In this document: positions 8,801-16,051 of the stretch, piece after piece
Position numbering within the stretch: the first letter of the stretch is position 1
How the letters are laid out: every line of letters begins with the position of its first letter
Assembly: GCF_000210095.1 (NCBI RefSeq)
Contig: NC_021039.1
Span: forward strand, 1,046,880 to 1,110,879
DNA length: 64,000 nucleotides
Direction: 5' to 3'
DNA from: Ruminococcus champanellensis 18P13 = JCM 17042
GTDB lineage: Bacteria > Bacillota > Clostridia > Oscillospirales > Ruminococcaceae
The notes under the pieces: model-generated
Databases searched by the model: none
What the model was told of the DNA's origin: nothing
The model's input: only the letters and a program-made list of their open reading frames with translations
Made by a program: the position numbers and the translations under genes

Positions 8801-10269
8801 CCAGCGTCGGACTGTTCGGAAAAATTGATAACACCACTATTCGCAATCTGGGCGTGATCGATTCCTTCTTCCAGGCAAAGGTTGAGGTGGCGGCTGTCTG
8901 CGGATACAGCCACTACGGTACCATTGAAAACTGCTACAGCACTGCTACCATCAACGGCACAGAAGAGTATGCCGGCGGTATTTGCGGCAGACAGTATTAC
9001 GGCAAGATCAGCAACTGTGCCAACAGAGGCTGGGTCGGCGGTGTCAAAAACGTTGCCGGTATCTGCGGCTTCGGATATGGGAGCATTGTAAACTGCTACA
9101 ACATGGGTACCGTAACTGGGCAAGCCATTTGCGCAGTGTCCTCTTACATTACCATTACAAACTGTTACGCTTTGGAGGATTCCGCTTCCACCTACTACCA
9201 GGCTAGTAAGCTGTCCGCAGGGGCATTTGCCAGCGGCGAAGCAGCTTATCGGTTGGGCGGTGTCTGGGGACAGGATCTGAGCAGCACAGTATCGGCGCAG
9301 TACCCGTCTGTGGGCGAACCGAAGGTTTACCAGTGCAATTATCACCTGTCCTGTGATGCATCCGATACCCCCACGCAGGTATACAGAAACGTCAATGAAG
9401 ATATTATACCGGCGCATTCCTATGTAAACGGCGTTTGCAAAAACTGCGGTTATTTCAGAAACAATGTGGGAACGCATCTGGCGGGTCATTCCCTGACGCT
9501 GAACGGCAGCATCGGCGTAAACTTCTATATGATGCTGGATCCCCGGATCGTTGCAGATGACAGTGCATACATGCAGTTTACTTTGCCCGACGGGACAACC
9601 AAGGTAATGTCTGTGCGGGGCGCTGCCCAGGACGAGGTAGACGGCGAGCAGTACTATGTATTCACCTGTCAGGTGTCCGCCAAGGAGATGACCTCCAAGA
9701 TCAAGGCGCAGATCATTACGGATACCGTAAAGAGCACGGTTTACAGCTTTACCGTGGAGGATTACGCAAACGAGATCCTGGACAACAGTGACGCATACAA
9801 CGGCTACACAGTCGGTCTGGTTCAGGCTTTGATGCAGTATGGCTCCTATGCGGATGCATACTTTGCGGGGGAGACCCTGGGCGCAACAGAGGAAATGAGC
9901 CGGGTGACAGCAGACACTCTGGCGAATGCAGTGCCTGTAGCGGACGGCGAATTGCCGGAGGGCATTTCCTACTACGGCTCCACGTTGCTGCTGGAGTCCG
10001 ACGTTGTACTCAGACATTATTTCAAAGTTGCAGAAGGCACGGATGTTTCCGCATACGGCTTTACCGGCAACAAGGGCAATTACTACTACATGGATCTTGC
10101 GGCGGGCTTCGGCGTGACCGTGGCAGACTGTGTGATCGGCGATTACACCCTGAAGTATCAGCCCGTATGCTATGTGCGTGCAGTGCTGGAAAGTGAAGCT
10201 GCTCCGGAGAATCTGAAGCAGCTTGTGACAGCGCTTTATTTGTACTATCGTATGTCGCAAATGTCCTAA
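5815..10269 (+). CDS. Large secreted GLUG-type repeat protein with five Cys-rich tandem repeats
   Basis: 1484 residues. A Sec signal peptide occupies about residues 1-31 (Lys-rich start, Leu-rich core). Three related modules begin with an LYWFAGL motif near residues 70, 362 and 912, each followed by GLUG-like beta-helix repeats of the form VGGICGYSYEGKIYNC. Between the second and third lie five 50-residue repeats (632-881), each with SD-x-A-x-Y-x-PADC, YYKSC and CxxC-like cysteines. Residues about 1210-1484 form a distinct C-terminal domain beginning HLAGHSLTLNGSIGVNFYM, a region I believe recurs in secreted clostridial proteins. No LPXTG, transmembrane anchor or dockerin is seen. It is probably an extracellular adhesin-like or surface protein; that role is inferred from architecture only. 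It has its own promoter and terminator. Confidence 0.85.
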   Translation: MAKTLKKSCAAFLSLLMILSTLLYFPSGTFAGMDFGLTAQAYTPDTTPSKPQAGDGSQESPYEITSVGELYWFAGLVNGTLEDGTAQNMSANAILMTDLVINENLGDTSGNLNEGEHVTWTPLSNFKGSFNGNKHNIWGLYVNGSSNNVGFVGTLDHGSITNLGIHYSYFKGNDYVGAICGQSDHGVVSNCFSNNYVWGANNVGGICGYSYEGKIYNCCSVGDVSGKKSICGMSVAGTIANCYYQEGLAADGNATAKTRAEFISGEVAFLLQGDQDDQVWGQNLEDNLMYPCPGDPKVYQNKTYAGCNKNTEVLSVSYSNTEQDVFGEHVGYENGFCRGCDAYQPAQKDADGVYEIFNAGQLYWFAGLISGTLTDGTAQDSYASAMLIADIVVNQNVLKADGTLNEGTFRSWTPIGKESARFYRTFDGNNHTISGLYYDNPDSTGKMIGLFGYINGGTVQNVGVIDSYINGFEFVGGISGYMLKGTITNCYFKGSIIANAYIGGICGLNSDTISNCYSMASIRGGEYQGGIAGRVYDKDNVNCYYLSDTDDGQGGKTAAQFASGEVAYLLGDPWGQTIGTDTSPVPGGKKVYQTTGCVTYNNDGKIGEKVHYYVANDQETHKCADCGAEDAHAFTAKLISDEALYAPADCTHPIRYYKSCAVCGTPSTNEADLFEVGASPGHSFTVETVSDAALHTPADCNNPATYYKSCSRCDAISTSEDDLFEHGDALEHDFTTETVSDEALYTPADCTHAAEYYKSCSACGIISTSEDDLFTSGDPLGHDFSEKNVSDPAFYAPADCTHAARYYKRCSRCSAISTNTADLFEDGDPLGHDFTVETVSDATLYTPADCTHAAQYHKSCARCDAISTDEADLFASGEMLGHSYNDNGFCERCDAYEAAILNADGAYEISNAGQLYWFAALVNGTLADVDQNMGANGILTADIVVNETVLDADRNLISDPSSLRKWAPISGDSYYTGTFDGQNHTISGLYFNDAQTSVGLFGKIDNTTIRNLGVIDSFFQAKVEVAAVCGYSHYGTIENCYSTATINGTEEYAGGICGRQYYGKISNCANRGWVGGVKNVAGICGFGYGSIVNCYNMGTVTGQAICAVSSYITITNCYALEDSASTYYQASKLSAGAFASGEAAYRLGGVWGQDLSSTVSAQYPSVGEPKVYQCNYHLSCDASDTPTQVYRNVNEDIIPAHSYVNGVCKNCGYFRNNVGTHLAGHSLTLNGSIGVNFYMMLDPRIVADDSAYMQFTLPDGTTKVMSVRGAAQDEVDGEQYYVFTCQVSAKEMTSKIKAQIITDTVKSTVYSFTVEDYANEILDNSDAYNGYTVGLVQALMQYGSYADAYFAGETLGATEEMSRVTADTLANAVPVADGELPEGISYYGSTLLLESDVVLRHYFKVAEGTDVSAYGFTGNKGNYYYMDLAAGFGVTVADCVIGDYTLKYQPVCYVRAVLESEAAPENLKQLVTALYLYYRMSQMS
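7708..8457 (+). repeat. Five tandem 150-bp coding repeats
   Basis: Units start at 7708, 7858, 8008, 8158 and 8308, each exactly 150 bp, with a His codon at each start. All five encode PADC at the same register and a following Tyr/His-Lys-x-Cys-x-x-Cys pattern, with the first unit reading YYKSCAVC. Divergence between units is moderate, so they are old or selected duplications rather than a recent slippage tract. Confidence 0.95.
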
Positions 10270-10275
10270 AACAGC

Positions 10276-10309
10276 AAAAAGGCGGTTCCTATGAACCGCC
10301 TTTTGTTTT
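10276..10309 (+). terminator. Bidirectional terminator between convergent genes
   Basis: AAAAAGGCGGTTC (10276-10288) pairs with GAACCGCCTTTT (10293-10304), followed by GTTTTG. A-rich and T-rich flanks on both sides allow it to stop the secreted-protein transcript and the convergent zinc-ribbon gene. Confidence 0.9.
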
Positions 10310-10335
10310 GTATGGAATGTGCAGGGAGGGGTTGC

Positions 10336-10671
10336 TTATGCAGAGGAAACAGTAAGCAACAGGGGAATCAACATCACCAGCAGACTCAGACCTACGTTCA
10401 CTGCCACGGAGATCAGTCCCCATTTCAGATAAGCCCTGGCGGCGATTGGCTTTGTGGACACGTTCACTGCGTAGAGCACTACGCCCACAATCCAGAAGAA
10501 AAAGCTCAGCACACACAGGGCGGTTTCTGGTTTGTCCTCCTGTACTGGCTGCTGATAGTAGTAGACACCGTTTGGCTGCTGGAAAGTACTGGTTTGCAGC
10601 GGTGCACCGCAAACAGGACAGAATCGGGTATGGTCGGCACATTGGTTGCCGCAGTTTTGACAATAAATCAT
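10336..10671 (-). CDS. Zinc-ribbon membrane protein of unknown function
   Basis: 111 residues: an N-terminal zinc ribbon (MIYCQNCGNQC...FCPVCGAPL, two CxxC knuckles), a polar glutamine/tyrosine-rich linker, then two hydrophobic segments (about residues 47-67 and 82-107). This double-CxxC plus membrane-helix layout is widespread in Gram-positive bacteria and has no settled function. The start at 10671 is fixed by GGAGG five bases upstream and by the promoter whose -10 box covers 10700-10705, which rules out longer starts. It is a single-gene transcript convergent with the secreted protein. Confidence 0.8.
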   Translation of the reverse strand: MIYCQNCGNQCADHTRFCPVCGAPLQTSTFQQPNGVYYYQQPVQEDKPETALCVLSFFFWIVGVVLYAVNVSTKPIAARAYLKWGLISVAVNVGLSLLVMLIPLLLTVSSA

Positions 10672-10699
10672 ATAAACCTCCATCTGTTTTAACGCTTTC

Positions 10700-10728
10700 A
10701 TTATAGCATGTTATGTCGTGAAAGTCAA
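10700..10728 (-). promoter_or_regulatory. Promoter of the zinc-ribbon gene
   Basis: On the minus strand TTGACT (10728-10723), 17-base spacer, TATAAT (10705-10700). The predicted start is about 20 bases before the chosen ATG. Confidence 0.88.
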
Positions 10729-10820
10729 GCGGGTGGAAACATGTTTTAGATTAGATGCAATTCACAAAATATCTTTGTTTTTTTTACATGATTTCACTGC
10801 TTTCCGTGTTCCACATCCGG

Positions 10821-10826
10821 TATAAT
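10821..10826 (+). promoter_or_regulatory. -10 element before the CPBP-like gene
   Basis: A TATAAT at 10821-10826 lies 45 bases before the ATG. The -35 region (around 10798) is a poor match, so activity could depend on an activator or be weak. Confidence 0.5.
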
Positions 10827-10870
10827 TAAATATAAATGCAGAATAAATACGCAGGGAGGGGGGAGAGAAG

Positions 10871-12016
10871 ATGCCGGAGGAAGAGACGCAGGGAGAAGAT
10901 ATTCTGGATGTTGTACGGGACTTCCGGTTTAACTCCTCCAGTGACCGATACAACCGGGATTATCAGGATTGGCGGCGGTTTTCCAAATCCCACTATGCAT
11001 TCCGGTTTATGAAGAACAAAAAAGAGCGGGTGTATGTGGAGGGTACCGGCTTCTTGAACAGCGGCGCCGCGGAGGCTACACGAACAGCGCTTCGCCGGGT
11101 GGGCAAGGTCATCGGCATTGCGTTGCTGGTGTATCTGCTGTGCGACCTGGGGGGCAGTGCCCTGCTGGTGTGGATCTTTCAGCGGCTGGGTTTTCATGTG
11201 TCCGGCAGTCTGTTTTCTACCCAGATGTATGGCAGCCAGTGGGGAATCGTATTTGTGAAAATGATCGATATTTTCCTCCGGTATGCTTTGACGGCACTGG
11301 TGCTGCAATGCTGCTTCCGGCTGCCCTTTTCCGTGTGTGCCTCCTATCGTCCTACCGCCTCCTCTGATGTGCTGCAAGGATCCGCTCTGGCGCTGTTGGT
11401 GGGCACGGTGGTATGTGTGCTGAGTGATCTGACGGGCACCTCCCAGCTGTCCCAACAGCTGTTGTATTCCTATACAAACGGCAAGGCGGTGCTGGTCTAC
11501 GTTATGTACGAGATCACCTTTGCCTCCATGCTGATCGAAATGCTGTACCGGGGCATGCTTTTGCCGGTATTGCGGCAGTTCGGGGATAAATTCGCAGTTT
11601 CCGTCATTGTGCTGATCGCCTTTTTGCAGCCCAATTCTTTGCCCTATCGGATCGGAGAAGCGCTGCTGGGATTGCTTTGCGGCTATTTTATGCTCCGAAC
11701 CGGTTCCTTATTTTGCTGTTATCTGATCCGGATCGCCTATGTGCTGACCACCTTCGGGCAGTTGGCGCTGGATTCCAACCAGGTGGATCGGCATACGATC
11801 CATCGGATCTATGTGCTGATAACCCTGGTGGCGCTGGTGTCCTTTGTGGTGATGACCTTGATCCGTAAGCAGCGGAAATCCAAGGCATATATATGCAATC
11901 AATGTCTGTACCTGTCCACCCAGGATAAATTGGCTGCGTTTTTTTCCAGTACTACCATGCTGCCCTGGGTGGCAGTGATGATCCTGTTGGGCATGCTTCA
12001 GATCTTTCAGGGGTAG
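10871..12016 (+). CDS. CPBP-like (CAAX protease / bacteriocin-processing family) membrane protein
   Basis: 381 residues with a polar N-terminus of about 70 residues, about eight membrane segments, and a basic C-terminal stretch. The segment EITFASMLIEMLYRGMLLPVL resembles the first CPBP motif (EExxxR), but here reads IEMLYR, so one of the two acidic residues is missing; the second motif (FxxxH) is also not clear. It may therefore be a non-catalytic member or a related membrane protein. The ATG at 10871 follows a long purine-rich AGGGAGGGGGG. tadA starts 10 bases after its stop codon, so the two are probably cotranscribed. Function is not assigned; the family call is moderate. Confidence 0.6.
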   Translation: MPEEETQGEDILDVVRDFRFNSSSDRYNRDYQDWRRFSKSHYAFRFMKNKKERVYVEGTGFLNSGAAEATRTALRRVGKVIGIALLVYLLCDLGGSALLVWIFQRLGFHVSGSLFSTQMYGSQWGIVFVKMIDIFLRYALTALVLQCCFRLPFSVCASYRPTASSDVLQGSALALLVGTVVCVLSDLTGTSQLSQQLLYSYTNGKAVLVYVMYEITFASMLIEMLYRGMLLPVLRQFGDKFAVSVIVLIAFLQPNSLPYRIGEALLGLLCGYFMLRTGSLFCCYLIRIAYVLTTFGQLALDSNQVDRHTIHRIYVLITLVALVSFVVMTLIRKQRKSKAYICNQCLYLSTQDKLAAFFSSTTMLPWVAVMILLGMLQIFQG

Positions 12017-12026
12017 GGGGGGATAT

Positions 12027-12482
12027 ATGGACGATTTTGCGTATATGCGCCAAGCCATGGAGCTGGCGGAGCAGGCTGCTGCACTGGGGGAAATCCCGGT
12101 GGGGGCGCTGGTGGTGCAGGATGCCACAGGGGAGGTCCTGGGCAGGGGATACAACCGTCGGGAGGTGGATCATGATCCCACTGCCCACGCAGAGGTGCTT
12201 GCCATCCGGCAGGCGGCTTTGGCGATCGGCAGCTGGCGGCTGTCCGGATGCACCCTGTATGTGACCCTGGAGCCGTGTCCCATGTGCTGTGGCACCATCA
12301 TCAACGCCCGGGTGCGCCGGGTGGTGTTTGGCGCCTATGACAGCAAGGCTGGTTCGGCGGACTCGGTGATCAACCTGTTTGCCCTGCCCTATAATCATAA
12401 GCCGGCAGTGACCGGTGGACTGCTGGAGGATGCCTGCAAGGAACAGCTTCAGAGGTTTTTCTCCGGACTGCGTGAAAAATAG
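12027..12482 (+). CDS. tadA: tRNA-specific adenosine deaminase TadA
   Basis: 151 residues, the normal length. It deaminates A34 to inosine in the anticodon of tRNA-Arg(ACG). The zinc site is visible as His54-Ala-Glu56 (HAEV) and Cys84/Cys87 in PCPMC, with Glu56 the proton shuttle. A GGGGG stretch precedes the ATG by about 7 bases. It follows the CPBP-like gene at 10 bases, and its TAG stop codon lies at the foot of the following terminator hairpin. High certainty. Confidence 0.96.
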   Translation: MDDFAYMRQAMELAEQAAALGEIPVGALVVQDATGEVLGRGYNRREVDHDPTAHAEVLAIRQAALAIGSWRLSGCTLYVTLEPCPMCCGTIINARVRRVVFGAYDSKAGSADSVINLFALPYNHKPAVTGGLLEDACKEQLQRFFSGLREK

Positions 12483-12508
12483 CCGTATGCTTAAAAGCAT
12501 ACGGCTTT
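12481..12508 (+). terminator. Terminator between tadA and the convergent ABC ATPase gene
   Basis: Arms AGCCGTATGCTT (12481-12492) and AAGCATACGGCT (12495-12506) form a perfect 12-bp stem with a 2-base loop, followed by TTGTTT. On the other strand the tail is ATTTTT, so it can work in both directions. Confidence 0.9.
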
Positions 12509-12510
12509 GT

Positions 12511-13209
12511 TTATGCTTCGCAGAAGGCATGTCCCACGTCAGATTGCAGATATTCCGCTGTGGTGCCGAAGAAACGCAGGGTGCTGTCCAGATGTAGGAT
12601 CCGGTTGGCTTGCTTGACGGCTGCCTGGATGTCGTGGGAGATCATGATGACCGCAATGTGGTCCTCCCGATTCAGCTTCCGGATCAGCGCATAGAAATCC
12701 GCCGTTGCCACCGGATCCAGGGCGGATACCGGTTCGTCCAGCAACAGCAGTTTTCCCGTTGCGCACAGGGCTCTTGCCAACAGCACACGCTGCTGCTGCC
12801 CGCCGGACAGGGCACGGAAGCTGCGGCGGCGCAACTCCGTAAGCTCCAGGCGTTCCATGATCCCATCCGCCCGTTTTCGTGCCGCTGCATTGTAAAAGGG
12901 GAGCATGCCGCACCGATTCAGCAATCCGGAGCGCACCACCTCCTCCACGCTGGTGGGGAATTCCCGCTGTACAGCGGTTTGCTGGGGCAGATAGCCGATC
13001 TCTTGCCGGCGGAGTCCATCCCCGAAAATTACGTTTCCCCCAGCCAGGGGTTTGAGTCCCAGAAGTCCCCGCATCAGAGTGCTTTTGCCGGAGCCATTTT
13101 CCCCGACAATGCAAAGGTAGTCCCCGGGATCCACAAAAAAGGAGATATCGTTGACGACATTCCTGCCGTCATACTGCATGGTGATATGCTCACAGCTGAG
13201 CAGGTGCAT
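12511..13209 (-). CDS. ZnuC/MntB-type metal ABC transporter ATPase
   Basis: 232 residues. Walker A is GENGSGKST (36-44), the signature is LSGGQQQR, and Walker B is LLLLDEP, followed by the H-loop (ISHD). Sequence style (MQYDG..VV.DISF, GYLPQQ, FPTSVEEVV.SGLL) matches ATPases of zinc/manganese importers. Such ATPases need a permease (ZnuB) and a binding protein (ZnuA), but neither is adjacent: the gene is alone between tadA and rplA. The promoter carries a Fur-family-like palindrome, which supports metal control. Start at 13209 follows GGAGG. Metal specificity cannot be told from the ATPase. Confidence 0.85.
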   Translation of the reverse strand: MHLLSCEHITMQYDGRNVVNDISFFVDPGDYLCIVGENGSGKSTLMRGLLGLKPLAGGNVIFGDGLRRQEIGYLPQQTAVQREFPTSVEEVVRSGLLNRCGMLPFYNAAARKRADGIMERLELTELRRRSFRALSGGQQQRVLLARALCATGKLLLLDEPVSALDPVATADFYALIRKLNREDHIAVIMISHDIQAAVKQANRILHLDSTLRFFGTTAEYLQSDVGHAFCEA

Positions 13210-13227
13210 GATAGGCTTCCTCCAAAC

Positions 13228-13242
13228 TGAAAATGATTTTCA
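13228..13242. promoter_or_regulatory. Fur/Zur/PerR-family 7-1-7 operator
   Basis: TGAAAAT-G-ATTTTCA is a perfect 7-1-7 inverted repeat. It lies just downstream of the -10 of the ABC ATPase promoter, over the predicted transcription start, where a repressor would block initiation. The format is that of Fur-superfamily boxes; which member binds is not shown. Confidence 0.7.
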
Positions 13243-13247
13243 TTTCT

Positions 13248-13276
13248 AGTATACACATATTTTGCAGGCTTGTCAA
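13248..13276 (-). promoter_or_regulatory. Promoter of the metal ABC ATPase gene
   Basis: Minus strand TTGACA (13276-13271), 17-base spacer, TATACT (13253-13248). Near consensus, so strong unless repressed through the adjacent palindrome. Confidence 0.88.
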
Positions 13277-13287
13277 GGGAGGGGCAA

Positions 13288-13318
13288 CAAAAAAGGAGCG
13301 GATGAAATATCCGCTCCT
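13288..13318 (-). terminator. Terminator after rplA
   Basis: AGGAGCGGAT and ATCCGCTCCT (13294-13303 / 13309-13318) pair over a 5-base loop. On the minus strand the hairpin is followed by TTTTTT. It ends the rpmG-secE-nusG-rplK-rplA transcript. Confidence 0.9.
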
Positions 13319-13335
13319 GGTGATATTTGCTTGAT

Positions 13336-14028
13336 TTAAGCGTACTTTGCAGTAGAAACCGGAACACCAACGCCCATGGTAGAGGACAGGGTGCAGGACT
13401 TTACGTAGGTACCCTTGGTTGCAGCCGGTTTAGCCTTTGCAATTGCGTCCATCAGAGTGTTGAAGTTCTCGTTGAGCTTATCAGCACCGAAGGAAGCCTT
13501 GCCGATGGGGCAGTGGATGATGTTGGTCTTGTCCAGACGGTACTCGATCTTACCAGCCTTTGCTTCGGTGATTGCCTTGGCAACGTCCGGTGTAACAGTA
13601 CCAGCCTTCGGGTTCGGCATCAGGCCACGGGGACCGAGCACCTTACCGAGACGGCCTACCAGACCCATCATGTCGGGAGAAGCGATGACAACATCGAAGT
13701 CCATCCAGTTTTCCTTGGTAATCTTGTCAACCAGATCCTGACCGCCAACGAATTCAGCGCCTGCTGCCTTTGCAGCCTCATACTTGTCTTCCTTGCAGAA
13801 TACGCATACACGTACCTTCTTACCGGTACCGTTGGGCAGAACAACTGCGCCACGAACCTGCTGATCAGCGTGACGGGAGTCTACGCCGAGACGTACATGG
13901 ATCTCGATGGTCTCATCAAACTTTGCCTTTGCGTTCGCACATACCAGAGCCAGTGCCTCAGCGGACTCGTACTGCTTGGATGTATCGATCGCCTTTTTGC
14001 TGTCGATATATTTCTTGCCGTGTTTCAT
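13336..14028 (-). CDS. rplA: 50S ribosomal protein L1
   Basis: 230 residues, normal length. L1 binds 23S rRNA at the L1 stalk and assists release of deacylated tRNA; in many bacteria it also represses its own operon by binding mRNA. The typical N-terminus [15 protein letters not shown] and the motif [21 protein letters not shown] near residue 125 identify it. Start at 14028 follows TTAGGAGG. It is the last gene of the minus-strand unit: the usual rplJ-rplL pair does not follow, and a terminator and an unrelated ABC gene come instead. Confidence 0.97.
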   Translation of the reverse strand: MKHGKKYIDSKKAIDTSKQYESAEALALVCANAKAKFDETIEIHVRLGVDSRHADQQVRGAVVLPNGTGKKVRVCVFCKEDKYEAAKAAGAEFVGGQDLVDKITKENWMDFDVVIASPDMMGLVGRLGKVLGPRGLMPNPKAGTVTPDVAKAITEAKAGKIEYRLDKTNIIHCPIGKASFGADKLNENFNTLMDAIAKAKPAATKGTYVKSCTLSSTMGVGVPVSTAKYA

Positions 14029-14155
14029 TCTATTTTCCTCCTAATAATAGTGGTGATACCGGATGCTTATAGCGTGTCCGGTTAGCGGAAAGATTTCCTC
14101 CCACCGTTCAGAAGTCAGGAATCAGCGCACGCAGCACTGCATCATGCCTCTGGTC
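14029..14155 (-). other. rplK-rplA intergenic segment with possible RNA structure
   Basis: 127 bases, long for a ribosomal operon gap. On the minus strand it contains a GGTGGGAGG-like stretch, a small GGAAA/TTTCC hairpin and ACCGGA/TCCGGT arms before the rplA ribosome-binding site. It could hold an L1-binding autoregulatory site, but I cannot identify the motif with certainty. Confidence 0.3.
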
Positions 14156-14581
14156 TTAGTCAACAACAACGATACCCATGGAACGAGCGGTGCCTGCGAT
14201 CATGCTCATAGCAGCCTCCAGGGAGCCTGCGTTCAGGTCAGCCATCTTGGTTTCAGCAATCTTCTGAATCTGTTCCTTGGTGATGTTTGCAACCTTTGTC
14301 TTGTTGGGAACGCCGGAAGCAGTTTCAATGCCGCATGCCTTCTTGATCAGAACAGCAGCCGGCGGAGTCTTTGTGATGAAGGAGAAAGAACGGTCTGCAT
14401 AAACGGTGATCACAACCGGGATGATCATGCCGATATCGTTCTTTGTACGCTCGTTGAATTCCTTGGTGAAGGACATAATGTTTACACCGTGCTGACCCAG
14501 AGCAGGACCAACCGGCGGAGCAGGTGTTGCCTTACCTGCGGGGATCTGCAATTTGATGTAGCCAGTAACCTTTTGTGCCAT
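14156..14581 (-). CDS. rplK: 50S ribosomal protein L11
   Basis: 141 residues, normal length. L11 with its rRNA partner forms the GTPase-associated centre of the large subunit. N-terminal [20 protein letters not shown] and FTKEFNERT are diagnostic; the C-terminal rRNA-binding domain ends with ARSMGIVV. Start at 14581 follows GGAGGTGC. It lies between nusG and rplA in the conserved order. Confidence 0.97.
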   Translation of the reverse strand: MAQKVTGYIKLQIPAGKATPAPPVGPALGQHGVNIMSFTKEFNERTKNDIGMIIPVVITVYADRSFSFITKTPPAAVLIKKACGIETASGVPNKTKVANITKEQIQKIAETKMADLNAGSLEAAMSMIAGTARSMGIVVVD

Positions 14582-14682
14582 GCTTAACGCACCTCCATAA
14601 ATTGTGGTGAATGCGAGATGAGCTTGATTTCATCTCTCCCACTTTTGGCTTGTCGCCATTTGTTTCATCTTGTGAGCAATGC

Positions 14683-15210
14683 TCAGTCATCCAGCTTGAT
14701 TACCTGGTTGAGTGCCAGAGTAGCGGGGGTTTCCCGCCCGAACATGGAGATCATCACGTCTACAGTCTGATCCTCCAGGTTGATGCTCTGTACGATGCCT
14801 ACGAAGCCGTCCATTGCGGTGCCGGAGACCTTGACGCTGTCTCCTACAGCAAAGTTGACCTGTACGGTGGAGCCGGTCTCTACCCCAAGGGCAGCCACTT
14901 CCTTTTCCGTCAGGGGCGTAGGCTCGGATGCGGGGCCGACAAAGCCGGTCACGCCTCTGGTGTTGCGGACAACGTACCAGGAATCGTCTGTGTAAACCAT
15001 CTTCAGCAGAACGTAGCCCGGATAGGTCTTGCGCTCTACTTCCTTGGTTTTACCGTCGGTAATCTCAGTTACCTTTTCGGTCGGAACCTTCACCTCAAGG
15101 ATCAGATCATGCAGCTTTCTGTTTTCCACGACCTTTTCGATATCCTGTGCTACTTTGTTTTCATAGCCGGAGTAGGTGTGGATCACATACCACTTTGCAG
15201 CCTCTGCCAT
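14683..15210 (-). CDS. nusG: Transcription termination/antitermination protein NusG
   Basis: 175 residues, the usual size. The NGN domain (WYVIHTYSGYENKV at residues 8-21, KTYPGYVLLKM in the middle) binds RNA polymerase. The C-terminal KOW domain begins FAVGDSVKVSGTAMDGF and can contact Rho or ribosomal protein S10. Start at 15210 follows AAGGAGG. Gene order secE-nusG-rplK-rplA is the conserved bacterial arrangement. Confidence 0.97.
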   Translation of the reverse strand: MAEAAKWYVIHTYSGYENKVAQDIEKVVENRKLHDLILEVKVPTEKVTEITDGKTKEVERKTYPGYVLLKMVYTDDSWYVVRNTRGVTGFVGPASEPTPLTEKEVAALGVETGSTVQVNFAVGDSVKVSGTAMDGFVGIVQSINLEDQTVDVMISMFGRETPATLALNQVIKLDD

Positions 15211-15249
15211 TTTGCATCCTCCTTAAATTTCAGTTCCAGTTCAGTCGGG

Positions 15250-15492
15250 TCAGCCATGCAAAGCCAGTTCAAACAGCTTCAGCAGCCCTGCGTCCAGACC
15301 GCCCACGAACAGCGCCGTCAGAAGCATGGTCACGAGAACCACAACGGTGTTGTCGAATACGGTTTTCCGGGTGGGCCAGGAAACCTTTTTGAATTCGCTT
15401 TTCAGGTCACGGAACCACTTGGCAATGCCTTTAAAGAAGCGCTTGAACCGACCGTCGCCGGAGGCCTTCTTTTCCTTTTCTTCCTTTGCCAT
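15250..15492 (-). CDS. secE: Preprotein translocase subunit SecE
   Basis: 80 residues, a Gram-positive-type SecE with a Lys-rich cytosolic N-terminus, an amphipathic segment FRDLKSEFKKVSWPTRK (the conserved VxWP motif) and one membrane helix at about residues 50-70. It clamps SecY in the membrane. It lies 13 bases after rpmG and 39 bases before nusG; no tRNA-Trp gene separates rpmG and secE as in some relatives. Confidence 0.95.
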   Translation of the reverse strand: MAKEEKEKKASGDGRFKRFFKGIAKWFRDLKSEFKKVSWPTRKTVFDNTVVVLVTMLLTALFVGGLDAGLLKLFELALHG

Positions 15493-15505
15493 GCCGTACC
15501 CTCCG

Positions 15506-15655
15506 TTACTTTGTTTCTCTGTGCAAGGTATGCTTCTTGCAGAACTTGCAGTGTTTGTTCATCTCAATACGTTCCGGATCGTTCTTCTTGTTCTTCTTGG
15601 AAACGTAGTTGCGCTGCTTGCACTCGGTGCAAGCCAAAGTCACCTTAACTCTCAT
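15506..15655 (-). CDS. rpmG: 50S ribosomal protein L33, zinc-ribbon type
   Basis: 49 residues. The true start is the ATG at 15655 ([17 protein letters not shown]), preceded by TAGGAGGTG. Two knuckles, CTEC and CKFC, make it the Cys-containing, zinc-binding form rather than the zinc-free paralogue induced under zinc starvation. It is the first gene of the minus-strand transcription-translation operon. Confidence 0.95.
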   Translation of the reverse strand: MRVKVTLACTECKQRNYVSKKNKKNDPERIEMNKHCKFCKKHTLHRETK

Positions 15656-15762
15656 ATCGGCACCTCCTATTATTACTGTCTTCCGTGGGGAAGACGTGTT
15701 TGCCTCCCTCAGTTCAGAGCGGCTGCCGGGCGGCGTGATCCGTTTCCGGGCACAAAAATAAA

Positions 15763-15813
15763 ACCTCTGAAAGAGGTAATACAAGTATACCATATTTCCT
15801 TGTCCAAAGTCAA
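15763..15813 (-). promoter_or_regulatory. Promoter of the rpmG-secE-nusG-rplKA operon with a 5'-terminal hairpin
   Basis: Minus strand TTGACT (15813-15808), 18-base spacer, TATACT (15789-15784). The transcript should begin near 15777 with a hairpin ACCTCT-TTC-AGAGGT (15777-15763) followed immediately by TTTTATTTTT. Within the gene-free 15656-16051 this is the minus-strand half; the plus-strand half serves ddl, and about 130 bases between the two promoters show nothing clear. Confidence 0.8.
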
Positions 15814-15947
15814 GGGTTTTTTGAAATTTCCCGGACAGGTTCTATTTTCTGCCGGGGAATACTATATATATTATAGGCACACTGAAGGCATGCTCCCATC
15901 CGGCAGAGGAACTTTGCGCTTTTTTCTGTGAAAATGCAAAAAAATAC

Positions 15948-15976
15948 TTGCGCTGTTTTGTGAAGTATGCTATAAT
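15948..15976 (+). promoter_or_regulatory. Promoter of ddl
   Basis: TTGCGC (15948-15953), 17-base spacer, TATAAT (15971-15976) with extended TGC. The leader of about 70 bases contains a bulged stem, GTCAA-GCCCG (16001-16010) with CGGGC-AGT-TTGAC (16022-16034), just before the ribosome-binding site. Confidence 0.85.
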
Positions 15977-16051
15977 ATTATGTCACATAAAATAAAAACT
16001 GTCAAGCCCGGCGAGACGGAGCGGGCAGTTTGACGAACAAAGGAGTAGGTT

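Noticed and set aside
8254-10260. Long minus-strand open frame opposite the secreted repeat protein
   Set aside because: Composition-driven shadow; the plus strand has signal peptide, repeats, promoter and terminator.
15493-15505. tRNA-Trp gene between rpmG and secE
   Set aside because: Only 13 bases separate the genes; no tRNA is there.
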